Of a DNA stretch of 64,000 bases, positions 18,008 through 26,658 are shown one piece after another. How positions within the stretch are numbered: position 1 is the stretch's first letter; the number at the start of each line of letters is the position of its first letter. Source of the stretch: Enterococcus_K sp051713825 (lineage in GTDB: Bacteria > Bacillota > Bacilli > Lactobacillales > Enterococcaceae); assembly GCF_051713825.1 (NCBI RefSeq), contig NZ_JBIOQR010000001.1, positions 434,001-498,000 of the forward strand, written 5' to 3'. The notes beneath the pieces were generated by a model, which was not told the DNA's origin, did no database searches, and saw only the letters and a list, made by a program, of their open reading frames with translations. Position numbers and translations under genes: made by a program.

Positions 18008-18904
18008 ATGAAGTATATTTCTGTCGCAGATATAGCGGAAAAATGGCATATCTCAGAACGAATGGTTCGCAATTACGCAAAAAATAATCGAATAGATAAC
18101 GCAAGATTAAATGGGAATGCTTGGGAAATTCCAGAAGATGCCGAGAAGCCAGGGAGAGTAAACAAACGAGTATCTAAACCGACGACCTTACTAGAACGCT
18201 TAAAAGAAGAAAAAAATGGCCAAAAAAAAGGGAGTATTTATCATAAGATTCAAATCGAACTAACGTATAATTCCAATCATATTGAAGGCAGCACACTTAC
18301 TCGCGAGCAAACAAGATACATTTATGAGACAAATACAATTGGGCTAAATGATTCTGTTGTAAACGTAGATGATATCGTCGAAACAGCTAATCATTTTCGA
18401 TGTGTCGATTTGATTGTCGAACAAGCGAATTATAAGCTGTCTGAAAATCTTATAAAAGAACTGCACAAAACATTAAAAAATGGAACAAGTGATTCAAGAA
18501 AAAACTGGTTTGCTGTAGGGGGCTATAAAAGATTACCTAATGAAGTAGGCGGGAGAGAAACAGTTTTACCAGAACAAGTCAGTGAGGCAATGAAGGAACT
18601 TTTGCGAGCGTACAATGGAAAAACGAATAAAACGTTTGCCGATATTATTGAATTTCATTATCAATTTGAATCGATTCATCCGTTTCAAGATGGCAATGGT
18701 CGAGTGGGAAGATTGATTTTATTTAAAGAATGTTTAAATAATAACCTGACTCCGTTTATTATTGAGGAAGACTTGAAGTTGTTCTATTATCGTGGACTAA
18801 AAGAATGGATAGATGAGAAAGAATACCTATTAGATACTTGTTATACAGCTCAAGATAGGTTCAAGAAAGCATTAGACTATTTTAGAATTGATTACTTTGA
18901 TTGA
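18008..18904 (+). CDS. Fic-domain protein with N-terminal HTH (class II, self-inhibited)
   Basis: A 298-residue protein. Residues 1-45 form a helix-turn-helix of the excisionase kind (SVADIAEKWHISERMVRNYAK). The Fic core has the complete active motif HPFQDGNGRVGR (224-235), so it should transfer AMP (or a related nucleotide group) to a target protein. SNHIEG at 89-94 fits the class II inhibitory helix [S/T]xxxE[G/N], placed before the Fic core. Start chosen at ATG 18008, because a TATAAT box at 17983 would be inside any longer version. No antitoxin-like neighbour is present, as expected for an internally inhibited Fic. Target unknown. Confidence 0.85.
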   Translation: MKYISVADIAEKWHISERMVRNYAKNNRIDNARLNGNAWEIPEDAEKPGRVNKRVSKPTTLLERLKEEKNGQKKGSIYHKIQIELTYNSNHIEGSTLTREQTRYIYETNTIGLNDSVVNVDDIVETANHFRCVDLIVEQANYKLSENLIKELHKTLKNGTSDSRKNWFAVGGYKRLPNEVGGRETVLPEQVSEAMKELLRAYNGKTNKTFADIIEFHYQFESIHPFQDGNGRVGRLILFKECLNNNLTPFIIEEDLKLFYYRGLKEWIDEKEYLLDTCYTAQDRFKKALDYFRIDYFD

Positions 18905-19254
18905 ATAAAATAAATAGCGGACATGGATAACCCAAAACATCACTCTGTTTGAGAATAGGCTTCTTTGTAAGTCTTATAGATAAGAAGTAGTCTAGCTTAA
19001 TACAAGCCAAGATTGCTTTTTTTTGTCTCTAGATATTAGTATGCAAAAAGGGTAACGTTGCAATAAATAAGCTGAGAGAATTCATTAGACTTAGCGATAA
19101 CAGAGAGATTCTGAAAAACTATTCAGACCAGATTGGTTCAATTTTTGAATAAAAAATAGTTCTACTTGATTTTGCGTATTCTATTATGAGTCATCAAAAA
19201 TCAGTTGGGAAATTCGCGGAAGAAACAGGAGTGAGCCTGCTTTCTCACTGATTT
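18905..19254. other. Intergenic region, no clear gene
   Basis: 350 bases. A T8 run at about 19017 follows only a short stem and is a weak terminator candidate. From 19034 to the stop at 19150-19152 one plus-strand frame reads like the end of a protein (KLREFIRLSDNREILKNYSD) but has no start codon; it may be a gene remnant. Nothing else is recognised. Confidence 0.4.
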
Positions 19255-19839
19255 GTGGTAAACTTTTTTACAAGAGACAAGAAAATTGGTAAAGAGGACG
19301 TGATTCAACTGAGAAACCGAAAGAAGCAAGCGAATAAATATCAATGGTATAGCGATCAATGGGGGAAAGAAACGAGAGATGATCGAGAATTGTTTTTACT
19401 TTTGACGGTCGGCGTGTTTCAATTCGGATTGACTTGGAAAGCCGCAGCTGGAAAAAAAGACGTGTATTATCGGAATTTTTGCGAGATGGATTTTTATAAA
19501 GTAGCTGCTTTTTTTCCAGATGATATCGAGCGCATATTAGAAGATCCTGAGATGATTCGTAATCCAAGGAAGATTCAAGCGGTTGTCAAAAACGCCCAAG
19601 CAATTGTAAGGCTGTTAGATGAATACGAGAGTTTTTCGGACTACTTATGGGATTTTGTTGGAGGTGTTCCTATCGTGAATACGTATGAAAACGAAGATGA
19701 GGTCCCACCTTTTCTTCCAGAGGCAACGACTATTGCCAAAGAGCTAAAAAAGAGGGGCTTTTCCTACGTGGGTCCTGTAGTTACCTATATGTTTTTGAAG
19801 GCGGCAGGAATTATACAGGACCGTATAATCGATAAATAA
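19255..19839 (+). CDS. Tag-like (3-methyladenine glycosylase I family) protein, diverged
   Basis: A protein of up to 194 residues that aligns with DNA-3-methyladenine glycosylase I: the YxDxxWG start region, VFQFGLTW helix, MIRNPRKIQAVVKNA, FSDYLW, and late ELKKRGFSYVGP. Classic Tag binds zinc through an N-terminal Cys, a His in YHDxEWG and a late His/Cys pair; here the His is Ser (WYSDQWG) and the terminal pair is absent. The base-recognition Glu before GFQAGLSW is Gly. It is therefore a Tag paralogue that may not excise 3-methyladenine. Start is uncertain: GTG 19255 gives the longest frame; GTG 19300, two bases after GAGG, is an alternative. Confidence 0.75.
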   Translation: MVNFFTRDKKIGKEDVIQLRNRKKQANKYQWYSDQWGKETRDDRELFLLLTVGVFQFGLTWKAAAGKKDVYYRNFCEMDFYKVAAFFPDDIERILEDPEMIRNPRKIQAVVKNAQAIVRLLDEYESFSDYLWDFVGGVPIVNTYENEDEVPPFLPEATTIAKELKKRGFSYVGPVVTYMFLKAAGIIQDRIIDK

Positions 19840-19878
19840 AAACAGAAAAAATTTCATTTCTTAGGTGTTTTCCATGAA

Positions 19879-20637
19879 TCAAAGACGTTCAGGGCGTTCG
19901 AAATTATAAAATTCCATTCCTGGAAAATCAGTCAGATAGTCTGGGTTAAGAAAATTGAGCAGCTGATACAAATAATGTTGGGCAATAAATTGTCTTTCTA
20001 GCTGTATATTTAGCATGCTGATAGATTGAGTAGCTAAAGAAATCATTTCAGTAGGAGTCTCTGCGTGGAAGGTGGCAAGGATTTCCTTAACTACGTCTAA
20101 CGACCAGACGGATGAACGGATGAGGCGAATAATTAGGAGTTGTCGTAAGGCGTGTTCATCAAATTGGCGGTAGTTACTTTCCTTATCTCTAGGAACAGTC
20201 AACAGACCTTCTTTTGTCCAATGACGGATGGTTGTTTCTGTAATCGACAAACGCTCGGCAGCTTCGCCTATACTGATCCAGCCTTTCTTAGGCATCTGTG
20301 TAATTTCCAAATTTTCTTTGTCTTGAAGAAGTGACAACGTCTTTTCGGCAATTGACTTTTGCTGCCGTAATTTTGTTTGTTCTTCATTTAATAACCAAAA
20401 AAATTGTGTAAATTCTTTGGCCCGTAAGGTATCAATGATTTGTTTGCACTGTCTATAACCATACGCTAGTGTACTAGTGCGAACAGCTTTCAAATAAGCG
20501 AGTGTCTCTTCCGTATAAATTCTATAGCCCTTTTTTGTTCGCTCAGGTGCTGGAAATAGGCCTGCTGTTTCGTAGTGTCTTAACAAGCTAGTACTGATAT
20601 TTAACTTTCTGGCAATGTCAATCGGGCGATACTTCAT
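19879..20637 (-). CDS. MerR-family regulator with two MerR helix-turn-helix domains
   Basis: A 252-residue protein. A first MerR DNA-binding domain spans about 1-70 (RPIDIARKLNISTSLLRHYETAG...GYRIYTEE). After a coiled segment a second MerR-like domain spans about 118-190 (ISIGEAAERLSITETTIRHWTKEGLL...NYRQF). A helical tail follows. It is divergent from the UvrA-like gene, and the shared upstream DNA has a MerR-type operator, so it most likely controls that gene in response to a DNA-binding drug or similar signal. Confidence 0.85.
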   Translation of the reverse strand: MKYRPIDIARKLNISTSLLRHYETAGLFPAPERTKKGYRIYTEETLAYLKAVRTSTLAYGYRQCKQIIDTLRAKEFTQFFWLLNEEQTKLRQQKSIAEKTLSLLQDKENLEITQMPKKGWISIGEAAERLSITETTIRHWTKEGLLTVPRDKESNYRQFDEHALRQLLIIRLIRSSVWSLDVVKEILATFHAETPTEMISLATQSISMLNIQLERQFIAQHYLYQLLNFLNPDYLTDFPGMEFYNFERPERL

Positions 20638-20713
20638 CCATCTTCCTCCGGGTGCTAAAGTTATTATTTTATTATACTACAAATAAAGGGATTTGTTTTT
20701 AAAAGTTTAGAAC

Positions 20714-20745
20714 TTGCATTAAAGTGTTATTCTAAGGTTACTGCT
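20714..20745 (+). promoter_or_regulatory. Probable MerR-type operator/promoter of the UvrA-like gene
   Basis: TTGCAT is followed by TAAAGTGTTATTCTAAGGTTA, an imperfect dyad with the TTAAAGT...AAGGT pattern seen in promoters activated by MerR-family drug sensors, where the operator lies in a long -35/-10 spacer. The -10 itself is poor, as expected for an activated promoter. Confidence 0.5.
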
Positions 20746-20786
20746 GTAAAATCCAAAAATTAAGCAGTCGGCTAAGGAGGTAACAC

Positions 20787-23015
20787 ATGACAGAATATTT
20801 GAGAATTAGAGGGGCAAGAGAAAATAATTTAAAGAATGTGGATGTAGACATACCTAAACGAAAGATTACTGTATTTACAGGGGTCTCAGGTTCGGGAAAG
20901 TCCTCATTGGTGTTTGAAACGATTGCGAGTGAATCGCAAAGACAATTAAATGAAACATTCAGCGCATTTGTTCGTGGGTTTTTACCCAAATACAAAGAAC
21001 CTTTAGTGGATTCTCTTGAAAATTTATCAACCTCTGTAGTGATTGATCAAAAAAGACTTGGCGGCAACTCCCGTTCAACCTTGGGAACAATTACAGATAT
21101 TAATCCTATTTTACGCGTTTTATACTCACGTATTGGAAAACCTTCAATAGGATCTGCCAACTTCTTTTCATTTAATGATAAAGAAGGAATGTGTGAAGAG
21201 TGCCAAGGGATTGGGCGAAAGGTTGAAGTAAATATCAACAAGTTGATTGATGAGAATCTGTCTTTAGCGGAAGGCGCGATTATTTTTCCACCAGTAAAAA
21301 ATACAGAATGGTATATGAAGAGTTATCTAGAGTCTGGCTTATTTGATAAAAACAAGAAGGTTAGTGACTATTCAAAAGAAGAACGAGAGTTACTTTTATA
21401 TGGCTCAGATTTAAAAGTCAAGATTGACGGTATGAATACTAGCTACGAAGGTTTGGTGACTAAGTTTAACCGTTTATACTTGTTAAAAGAAGGCGAGCTG
21501 AGTGCTCGTGCCCAGAAAGTCTTAAATGAATTCAGTCATGAGGCGACTTGTCCCAAATGTCTTGGCCAACGTTTATCTGAACGAGCATTATCTGTGAAAA
21601 TTTCAGGGTATTCAATGGCTGATTTACTGAAGCTTCAATTTGATGAACTAAAGGGAGTTATTGAACAAATTCAGCAACCAGAAGCTAGTAATCTATTTGA
21701 GAGTTTATTAGAAAAAGTCAATCATTTGATTGATATTGGTTTAGGGTACCTGAGTCTGGATAGAGAAACGGCGACTCTTTCAGGTGGGGAGTCGCAACGA
21801 GTCAAGATGGTAAAACATTTAAATAATAGTTTGGTTGACTTGTTATATATTTTCGATGAGCCAAGTATTGGTCTCCATCCTCGAGACGTTCATCGTCTAA
21901 ATGAGCTATTAGTTAAGTTACGTGATAAAGGGAATACGGTGATTGTGATTGAGCATGACCCAGATGTAATAAAAATTGCGGACCATATTATTGAAGTCGG
22001 CCCTCACGCAGGAAAACATGGTGGGCAGATTATGTTTACTGGCACTTATCAAGAACTGCTTCGATCAAAAACATTGACCGGACGTTACTTAAGCCAACAA
22101 ACGGAGCTTAATGCAGCGCCACGAGCGAGTATCAATTTCTATGAAGGGCAAGCAGCAACCACACATAATCTGAAAAACATCTCTTTACGAGTGCCTAAAA
22201 AGACCTTGACATTAATTACCGGAGTTGCTGGATCGGGTAAGAGTACCTTGGTGAAATCTTCCTTTTTAGAAGAGTTTCCTGAAACTATTGTCATTGATCA
22301 AGCGGCGGCACGAACCAATTCTCGTTCAAATCCAGCAACTTATATTGGAATTATGGACAAAATTCGTGCACTATTCGGTCAAAGCAACAAGGTTACTCCA
22401 TCGTGGTTTAGTTATAACTCGAAAGGAGCCTGTGAGGAGTGTAAAGGGCAAGGATATATTGAAACCAATCTCGCCTTTATGGATGCTATCAAAACAGAGT
22501 GTACAGCGTGTGTTGGGAAACGATTTAAACCCGAAGTTTTAGCCTATCATTATAAAGGAAAAAACATCAATGAGGTGTTAAATTTAACCGTTGAGGATGC
22601 TTTGGAATTCTTTGAAGAAGCTTCTATTCTTAAAAAACTTGAAGCGATGTCTCAAGTTGGTTTAAACTATCTGGCGATTGGTCAACCGATGAGTACCTTA
22701 TCAGGTGGCGAATGTCAGCGAATGAAGCTTGCTAGTGAGTTTTACAAAAAAGGCAGTATCTATCTCTTAGATGAGCCTTCAACAGGATTACATTTATCAG
22801 ATATCGAACAGATTATGCGTATCATGAATCACTTGGTAGAAAAAGGCAACACAGTAATTGTTATTGAACATCATGTGGACATTATTCGCCAAGCGGACTG
22901 GATTGTCGATATCGGACCTGATGGTGGGGATAAAGGCGGACAAATTGTGTTTGAAGGAACGCCTATGCAGATTATTCAAGAAAAAGAATCCTTGACAGGA
23001 CAATACATTCAGTAA
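20787..23015 (+). CDS. Short UvrA-like ATPase (UvrA2/DrrC type)
   Basis: A 742-residue protein with two ABC-type ATPase halves: Walker A GVSGSGKSS (about 32-40) and GVAGSGKST (about 480), signatures LSGGESQR and LSGGECQR, and Walker B LLYIFDEPSIGLH and IYLLDEPSTGLH. Cys-x2-Cys zinc modules (CEECQG, CPKCLG, CEECKG, CTACVG) are present. Standard UvrA is about 940 residues; this one lacks roughly the UvrB-binding region, as in the UvrA2/DrrC paralogues linked to resistance against DNA-binding drugs. TAAGGAGG ribosome site. Paired with a divergent MerR regulator. Drug role is inferred from relatives. Confidence 0.85.
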   Translation: MTEYLRIRGARENNLKNVDVDIPKRKITVFTGVSGSGKSSLVFETIASESQRQLNETFSAFVRGFLPKYKEPLVDSLENLSTSVVIDQKRLGGNSRSTLGTITDINPILRVLYSRIGKPSIGSANFFSFNDKEGMCEECQGIGRKVEVNINKLIDENLSLAEGAIIFPPVKNTEWYMKSYLESGLFDKNKKVSDYSKEERELLLYGSDLKVKIDGMNTSYEGLVTKFNRLYLLKEGELSARAQKVLNEFSHEATCPKCLGQRLSERALSVKISGYSMADLLKLQFDELKGVIEQIQQPEASNLFESLLEKVNHLIDIGLGYLSLDRETATLSGGESQRVKMVKHLNNSLVDLLYIFDEPSIGLHPRDVHRLNELLVKLRDKGNTVIVIEHDPDVIKIADHIIEVGPHAGKHGGQIMFTGTYQELLRSKTLTGRYLSQQTELNAAPRASINFYEGQAATTHNLKNISLRVPKKTLTLITGVAGSGKSTLVKSSFLEEFPETIVIDQAAARTNSRSNPATYIGIMDKIRALFGQSNKVTPSWFSYNSKGACEECKGQGYIETNLAFMDAIKTECTACVGKRFKPEVLAYHYKGKNINEVLNLTVEDALEFFEEASILKKLEAMSQVGLNYLAIGQPMSTLSGGECQRMKLASEFYKKGSIYLLDEPSTGLHLSDIEQIMRIMNHLVEKGNTVIVIEHHVDIIRQADWIVDIGPDGGDKGGQIVFEGTPMQIIQEKESLTGQYIQ

Positions 23016-23060
23016 AAACTACGGAAGACGCCTTTTAAAATGGTGTCTTCCGTAGTTTTT
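23014..23060 (+). terminator. Strong terminator after the UvrA-like gene
   Basis: Nineteen-base stem (aaaaactacggaagacgcc against ggtgtcttccgtagttttt, one G-T pair). It overlaps the gene's stop codon and faces the convergent surface-protein gene, so it probably works both ways. Confidence 0.95.
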
Positions 23061-23085
23061 ATGTGTTTATTTTTTATTAGAGTGA

Positions 23086-24306
23086 CTAATTTTTAGCTAA
23101 GCGCTTTTTTAAATAGAAGGTTACAACTAGTAGAAGACCTCCGTAAATCGTCCAATTATCATTCAAACGATCATTGGTTTGAGGTAATTTTTTCTGTGAA
23201 TTAGTCTTGTTTGAATCTTTTGGAGTCGTATCTTCAGTTACTGCCGCTGAAATTTTTACTGGGATAATTTGTTGAATTTCTTGTATCTGAAGTTCTTGCC
23301 CAGGATATTTTTGTTGAATTTCTGCGATGGTTTCTTTTGATAAGGTGAAAATCGGCATGAGTGTCGTTTCACCAGTTTTTAAGGCTTTCCATGTACCATC
23401 AGAAGAAAGCTCTATGTAAGGATTATCCTTCACTTCGGCAAAGGTTCCTTTCAATTCAATATCGTTAAAAGGTTCGATAGTAATTGTTCCGTTTTTGCCA
23501 ACAGCTGCTGTAATTTCTTTTGGAGAGAATGAATAACGTAAGGCTAGTGGAGAAGCCTTTTTGGTCAATGAGTTTTCTATCTTAGTAAGAAGCTGCTGGA
23601 TTTCTTCAATTGATTCACAGTTATCTAATTGGTCGAGGTAATCAGCTCCTTCTTTTTCTGTAAGTCGACCATCATTTACCCATTGTTCAATTTTTTCTGT
23701 GGCTTCACTAATTGCTTCTATAAAATCATAGAATTCATTTAAGCCATTATCTGTTAAAAATGTAAGGAACAGACTGTAAAGCTTATCCGCAGTGAGGTCT
23801 TTTGGGAGGTTAGCCAAAAAGTCGTCCATGTCTTTTTGAGTGATAAAGTCTTCCTCAACTAAAAATTCTAATTCACTTGTCACTAAGTCGTAGAGACTAT
23901 CGAAAATAAATTGAGTGGTTTTTTCTAGAATTTCCTCAGATGAAGTGAGTGTAGCTAATATTTTTTCAAAATTGGCTTTTTCTTCCTCAAAAATATAATC
24001 ATTCTTCACGGCATCATCTAAAAGCTCAGCTGCTTTTTTACGGGCTTCTGTTAAATCCTCTACAGCGCTAGACGAGGGGGGAGCTTCAATCGGGGAGGTT
24101 GGTTCATTTGTTTCGGCGGTCTCTTTTAGTGTCTCGTTTGTCGTAAGTGTCTCATTAGCACTTGATTCTGTGATTTCAGGTATTTCTGTCGTTGCTGTTT
24201 GTTCTGGAACTGATGAATCAACGATTTCCATAGCTAATGTGACTTTTGTACCTAAGTTAAATAACAATAAACTGCACAATCCAATACTAATTAACTTCGT
24301 TTTCAT
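23086..24306 (-). CDS. Cell-wall-anchored surface protein with LPQTN sorting motif
   Basis: A 406-residue exported protein. Residues 1-25 form a signal peptide; a Ser/Thr/Glu-rich stretch follows (about 30-90); the middle (about 95-270) is helical and acidic; about 275-360 is beta-rich and Ig-like. The C-terminus has LPQTN (374-378), a short hydrophobic span GGLLLVVTFYL and a basic tail KKRLAKN. The motif departs from LPxTG by ending in Asn, although the membrane and tail parts are normal. It probably sits on the peptidoglycan via a sortase. Ligand or function unknown. Stands alone with its own ribosome site (AGGAGG). Confidence 0.8.
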   Translation of the reverse strand: MKTKLISIGLCSLLLFNLGTKVTLAMEIVDSSVPEQTATTEIPEITESSANETLTTNETLKETAETNEPTSPIEAPPSSSAVEDLTEARKKAAELLDDAVKNDYIFEEEKANFEKILATLTSSEEILEKTTQFIFDSLYDLVTSELEFLVEEDFITQKDMDDFLANLPKDLTADKLYSLFLTFLTDNGLNEFYDFIEAISEATEKIEQWVNDGRLTEKEGADYLDQLDNCESIEEIQQLLTKIENSLTKKASPLALRYSFSPKEITAAVGKNGTITIEPFNDIELKGTFAEVKDNPYIELSSDGTWKALKTGETTLMPIFTLSKETIAEIQQKYPGQELQIQEIQQIIPVKISAAVTEDTTPKDSNKTNSQKKLPQTNDRLNDNWTIYGGLLLVVTFYLKKRLAKN

Positions 24307-24468
24307 TTCATTCCTCCTAAAGCTCTTGATAGTTAAATTATAGCAAAAAAATAGTTGAAAATAAAACGCTTGTTGTTTATAACAGAATCTTTAGTTAACG
24401 AATAGAGAAGGCAGTGATATAATGAATCAGGAAATTTTTGTGAAACTTTTAGAAAAGAAGGAATAAAA

Positions 24469-25128
24469 ATGAATCTGTTAGCGGAAGACTATGAGTTATT
24501 TGATCGAGACTGTTTTACCTTTAAACAGTTAAAAATAGAAAAGACTAAAGAGGAGATTGAAGAGATAAAAGGGGCGTATAAGAGTCATTGGCAGAAGTGG
24601 AAAGCTCTTCAGCTACAAGTAGCCAATTGTTTGCCAGCGGAATATTTGATGAGTCAACCAAAGATTGAAAGTTGGACAAATGGCTGGAATTTACGTAATC
24701 ATTTTTGGAGTGCCTATCGTAGTGAACATCGAAAAGCAGAAAATGCCTGTTTAGCGGTATTGTTGAATAAAAAGCAGTATCAAATCTATCTCATGTTTCA
24801 ACACTATAAGAGTGATAAACGAGAAGGAAGCATAGAAGCGTATAATCAGTTATTATCTTCTTTAAAAGGCTGGAGTGATAAGAGAGATTGTCGTGACTAT
24901 TATATATGGCCTCAAGTAGAACATGAACTAGAAGACCATCTTCCTCTCTCTTGCTATTTAGAAAGTGAAACACTTCAAAAAGAGTTCACGGAGCGCTTAT
25001 CCAGACGGACCTTCCAGATTGGGAAACTTTTTTATAAAATAGATGAAAGAACAGATATTGAACAGTTGACAAGAGAGGCTTTGGAAGAGCTAGCACCGTT
25101 ATATACTTCGATTCAGGTATACGAATAA
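24469..25128 (+). CDS. Uncharacterised protein, possibly HI_0552 family
   Basis: A 219-residue soluble protein, rich in Trp, Tyr and charged residues, with no membrane segment or signal. The central part (SWTNGWNLRNHFWSAYR, then QIYLMFQHYKS) recalls the HI_0552 family, sometimes named a glucose-6-phosphate dehydrogenase family protein without biochemical proof. The match is from memory and tentative. It is a single gene with an AGAAGGA ribosome site; neighbours give no hint of function. Confidence 0.6.
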   Translation: MNLLAEDYELFDRDCFTFKQLKIEKTKEEIEEIKGAYKSHWQKWKALQLQVANCLPAEYLMSQPKIESWTNGWNLRNHFWSAYRSEHRKAENACLAVLLNKKQYQIYLMFQHYKSDKREGSIEAYNQLLSSLKGWSDKRDCRDYYIWPQVEHELEDHLPLSCYLESETLQKEFTERLSRRTFQIGKLFYKIDERTDIEQLTREALEELAPLYTSIQVYE

Positions 25129-25259
25129 AAGAAATACGAGGTTAGGACCATAACTCAAGAAGTTCTGTCATAACCTCAGTGTCCTCGTTTGCTGGTAGAA
25201 TCGGCGAATTTTTAACGACTTACTTATTTATAAGAATCATTAGTGCAATTTAAGGGGAA

Positions 25260-25380
25260 GAGGCTGAGGCTGGAGGTTGGGACAGAAGTGTTTAACTCCG
25301 AGAACCGGGTAGGTACTGTGCAACATCAACTCATGCTTCGTTGTGTTTTACAGCAATAAGAACCTTCAACTCTAGCCTCT
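25260..25380 (+). repeat. Dispersed intergenic repeat, copy B (fullest copy)
   Basis: Begins gaggctgaggctggaggttgg, then gacagaagtgtttaactccg, and continues with the core shared with copies at 5348 and 32258. The order and spacing of blocks is the same as copy C read backwards, so copies B and C together define a unit of about 120 bases. Confidence 0.85.
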
Positions 25381-25487
25381 CTTCATCCAAAATGATGTGT
25401 TAAAAATGACTACATTTGTGAAAGGATATGCGACATGGGATAGTTGTAATTGATGTTTTTTTAAGATGGAAAGTAGCCTGAGAGGTG

Positions 25488-25542
25488 AACCTACCCCCCA
25501 AAAAGTTAGACCAAAATCTAACTTCTGGAGGTAGGTTTTTTT
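25488..25542. repeat. 50-bp palindrome, terminator-like, possible IS3-end remnant
   Basis: Two arms that both read AACCTACC-(C/T)CC..AGTTAGA from the outside face each other around a small loop, followed by T7. It lies 6 bases past the stop of the ArsR-type gene, read on the minus strand, so it can act as a terminator. The arms (ccccaaaaagttagacc) also resemble the tips of IS3-family elements, so it could be a miniature inverted-repeat relic. Confidence 0.55.
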
Positions 25543-25547
25543 ATGAA

Positions 25548-26459
25548 TTAATTCGAATAATAAAGGTTGATGTCAATATTTTGGGGATGATTTCCAAAAG
25601 CTTCACCGAACAGAGTTAACCCTCCTCTGTGCTCAGCGTCATGTTTGATTAAAAATTTGATGGAGATGGTTGCGCTTGAACTTAGATTGAGGTCAGCGAT
25701 TGTTACATCAGAGAGCGTCTCACCGTCAATGCTTGAGTTGTATCGGTTAATACGAATCCGTTTTAAGAGACCATATTGACTTAAAACGTCGTCCCACCAT
25801 TCAGGGGTTAATAGTCCTCGAACATCGGAGTAATTTCCTGGAATGGTATACGTACCAATCTCGATATTGTTGACTAAAAATGTGATGTCACTGGGCCAGT
25901 TATTATTTGAAAAAATAAATTCTGAACTCATTTCAGCACTAATTTCTAACACTTCTGGATGATCATTTTCACCTAAAGGATTTGGAATTTTATACTCAAC
26001 AAAGCCTTCGGAAAACCATAAAAGAGAGGCGTTAATCCGATTGTTATCAGAAAAATATTTGGGCTGGTCAAATGTCCCAATACTTTTTGTGGAGCTGACA
26101 AGGCCACATGTGGGTAAAACTTCGTAGTCTGTGTATAATCCGAGCCCAATACTAGATGAGTGAGAGAAAAAATCAGGAAAGAGTTTTTTTGGTAGAATCA
26201 CTCTGATTTCTTCTGTACATAGTGAAACAATTTTTTGTATGCCAGATATACCTGCTTTTTTTTCAATTTTAACTAGTCGTGCTTCTAATAATTTTTTTAT
26301 ATGTTTTGTTATCATAGGGTTACTCAATTTTAGTTTCTCAGCAATTTGTGACAAGTTCAAATTTGATTCTTCCGAAAGCAAATTTAAAATATCAAGCCTT
26401 GTTTTATTAGCTAACGCTTCATAAACAGGGAGTGATTGTTCATCTGTTTTTAATTCCAT
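25548..26459 (-). CDS. ArsR-type HTH regulator of the sugar ABC operon
   Basis: A 303-residue protein. Residues about 10-75 form a winged helix of ArsR type (YEALANKTRLDILNLLSEES, LSQIAEKLKLSNPMITKHIKKL). The rest (about 100-300) is beta-rich, with no ArsR metal site, and probably binds a sugar or sugar phosphate. It lies divergent from a sugar ABC transporter/GH2 operon and most likely controls it. Start chosen at ATG 26459, with AGAGG upstream; a TTG at 26504 would give 15 more residues but has no ribosome site. Confidence 0.8.
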   Translation of the reverse strand: MELKTDEQSLPVYEALANKTRLDILNLLSEESNLNLSQIAEKLKLSNPMITKHIKKLLEARLVKIEKKAGISGIQKIVSLCTEEIRVILPKKLFPDFFSHSSSIGLGLYTDYEVLPTCGLVSSTKSIGTFDQPKYFSDNNRINASLLWFSEGFVEYKIPNPLGENDHPEVLEISAEMSSEFIFSNNNWPSDITFLVNNIEIGTYTIPGNYSDVRGLLTPEWWDDVLSQYGLLKRIRINRYNSSIDGETLSDVTIADLNLSSSATISIKFLIKHDAEHRGGLTLFGEAFGNHPQNIDINLYYSN

Positions 26460-26597
26460 TCGTTCAGACCTCTTTTCTTCTTTGGTTAAATATACATGCG
26501 GCAATAATGAATTTATAAGCTTATCATACGTTTAGTTAACTAAAAAAGCAACTTAATTTATGTTGATTAATAAGGATTTTTAATTTAAAATCATAAA

Positions 26598-26611
26598 TGT
26601 AATCGATTGCA
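26598..26611 (+). promoter_or_regulatory. Candidate cre site upstream of the sugar ABC operon
   Basis: TGTAATCGATTGCA matches the CcpA-binding consensus TGWAARCGNTWNCW with one mismatch. It lies 48 bases before the substrate-binding protein gene, fitting carbon catabolite control. Confidence 0.6.
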
Positions 26612-26658
26612 GAATATTTGTTTTAACTTTTTATTAAACAAGAAAATGAGGGGATAAA

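Noticed and set aside
19034..19152. Short plus-strand frame before the Tag-like gene
   Set aside because: Reads like a protein end but has no start codon after the preceding stop; at most a gene remnant.
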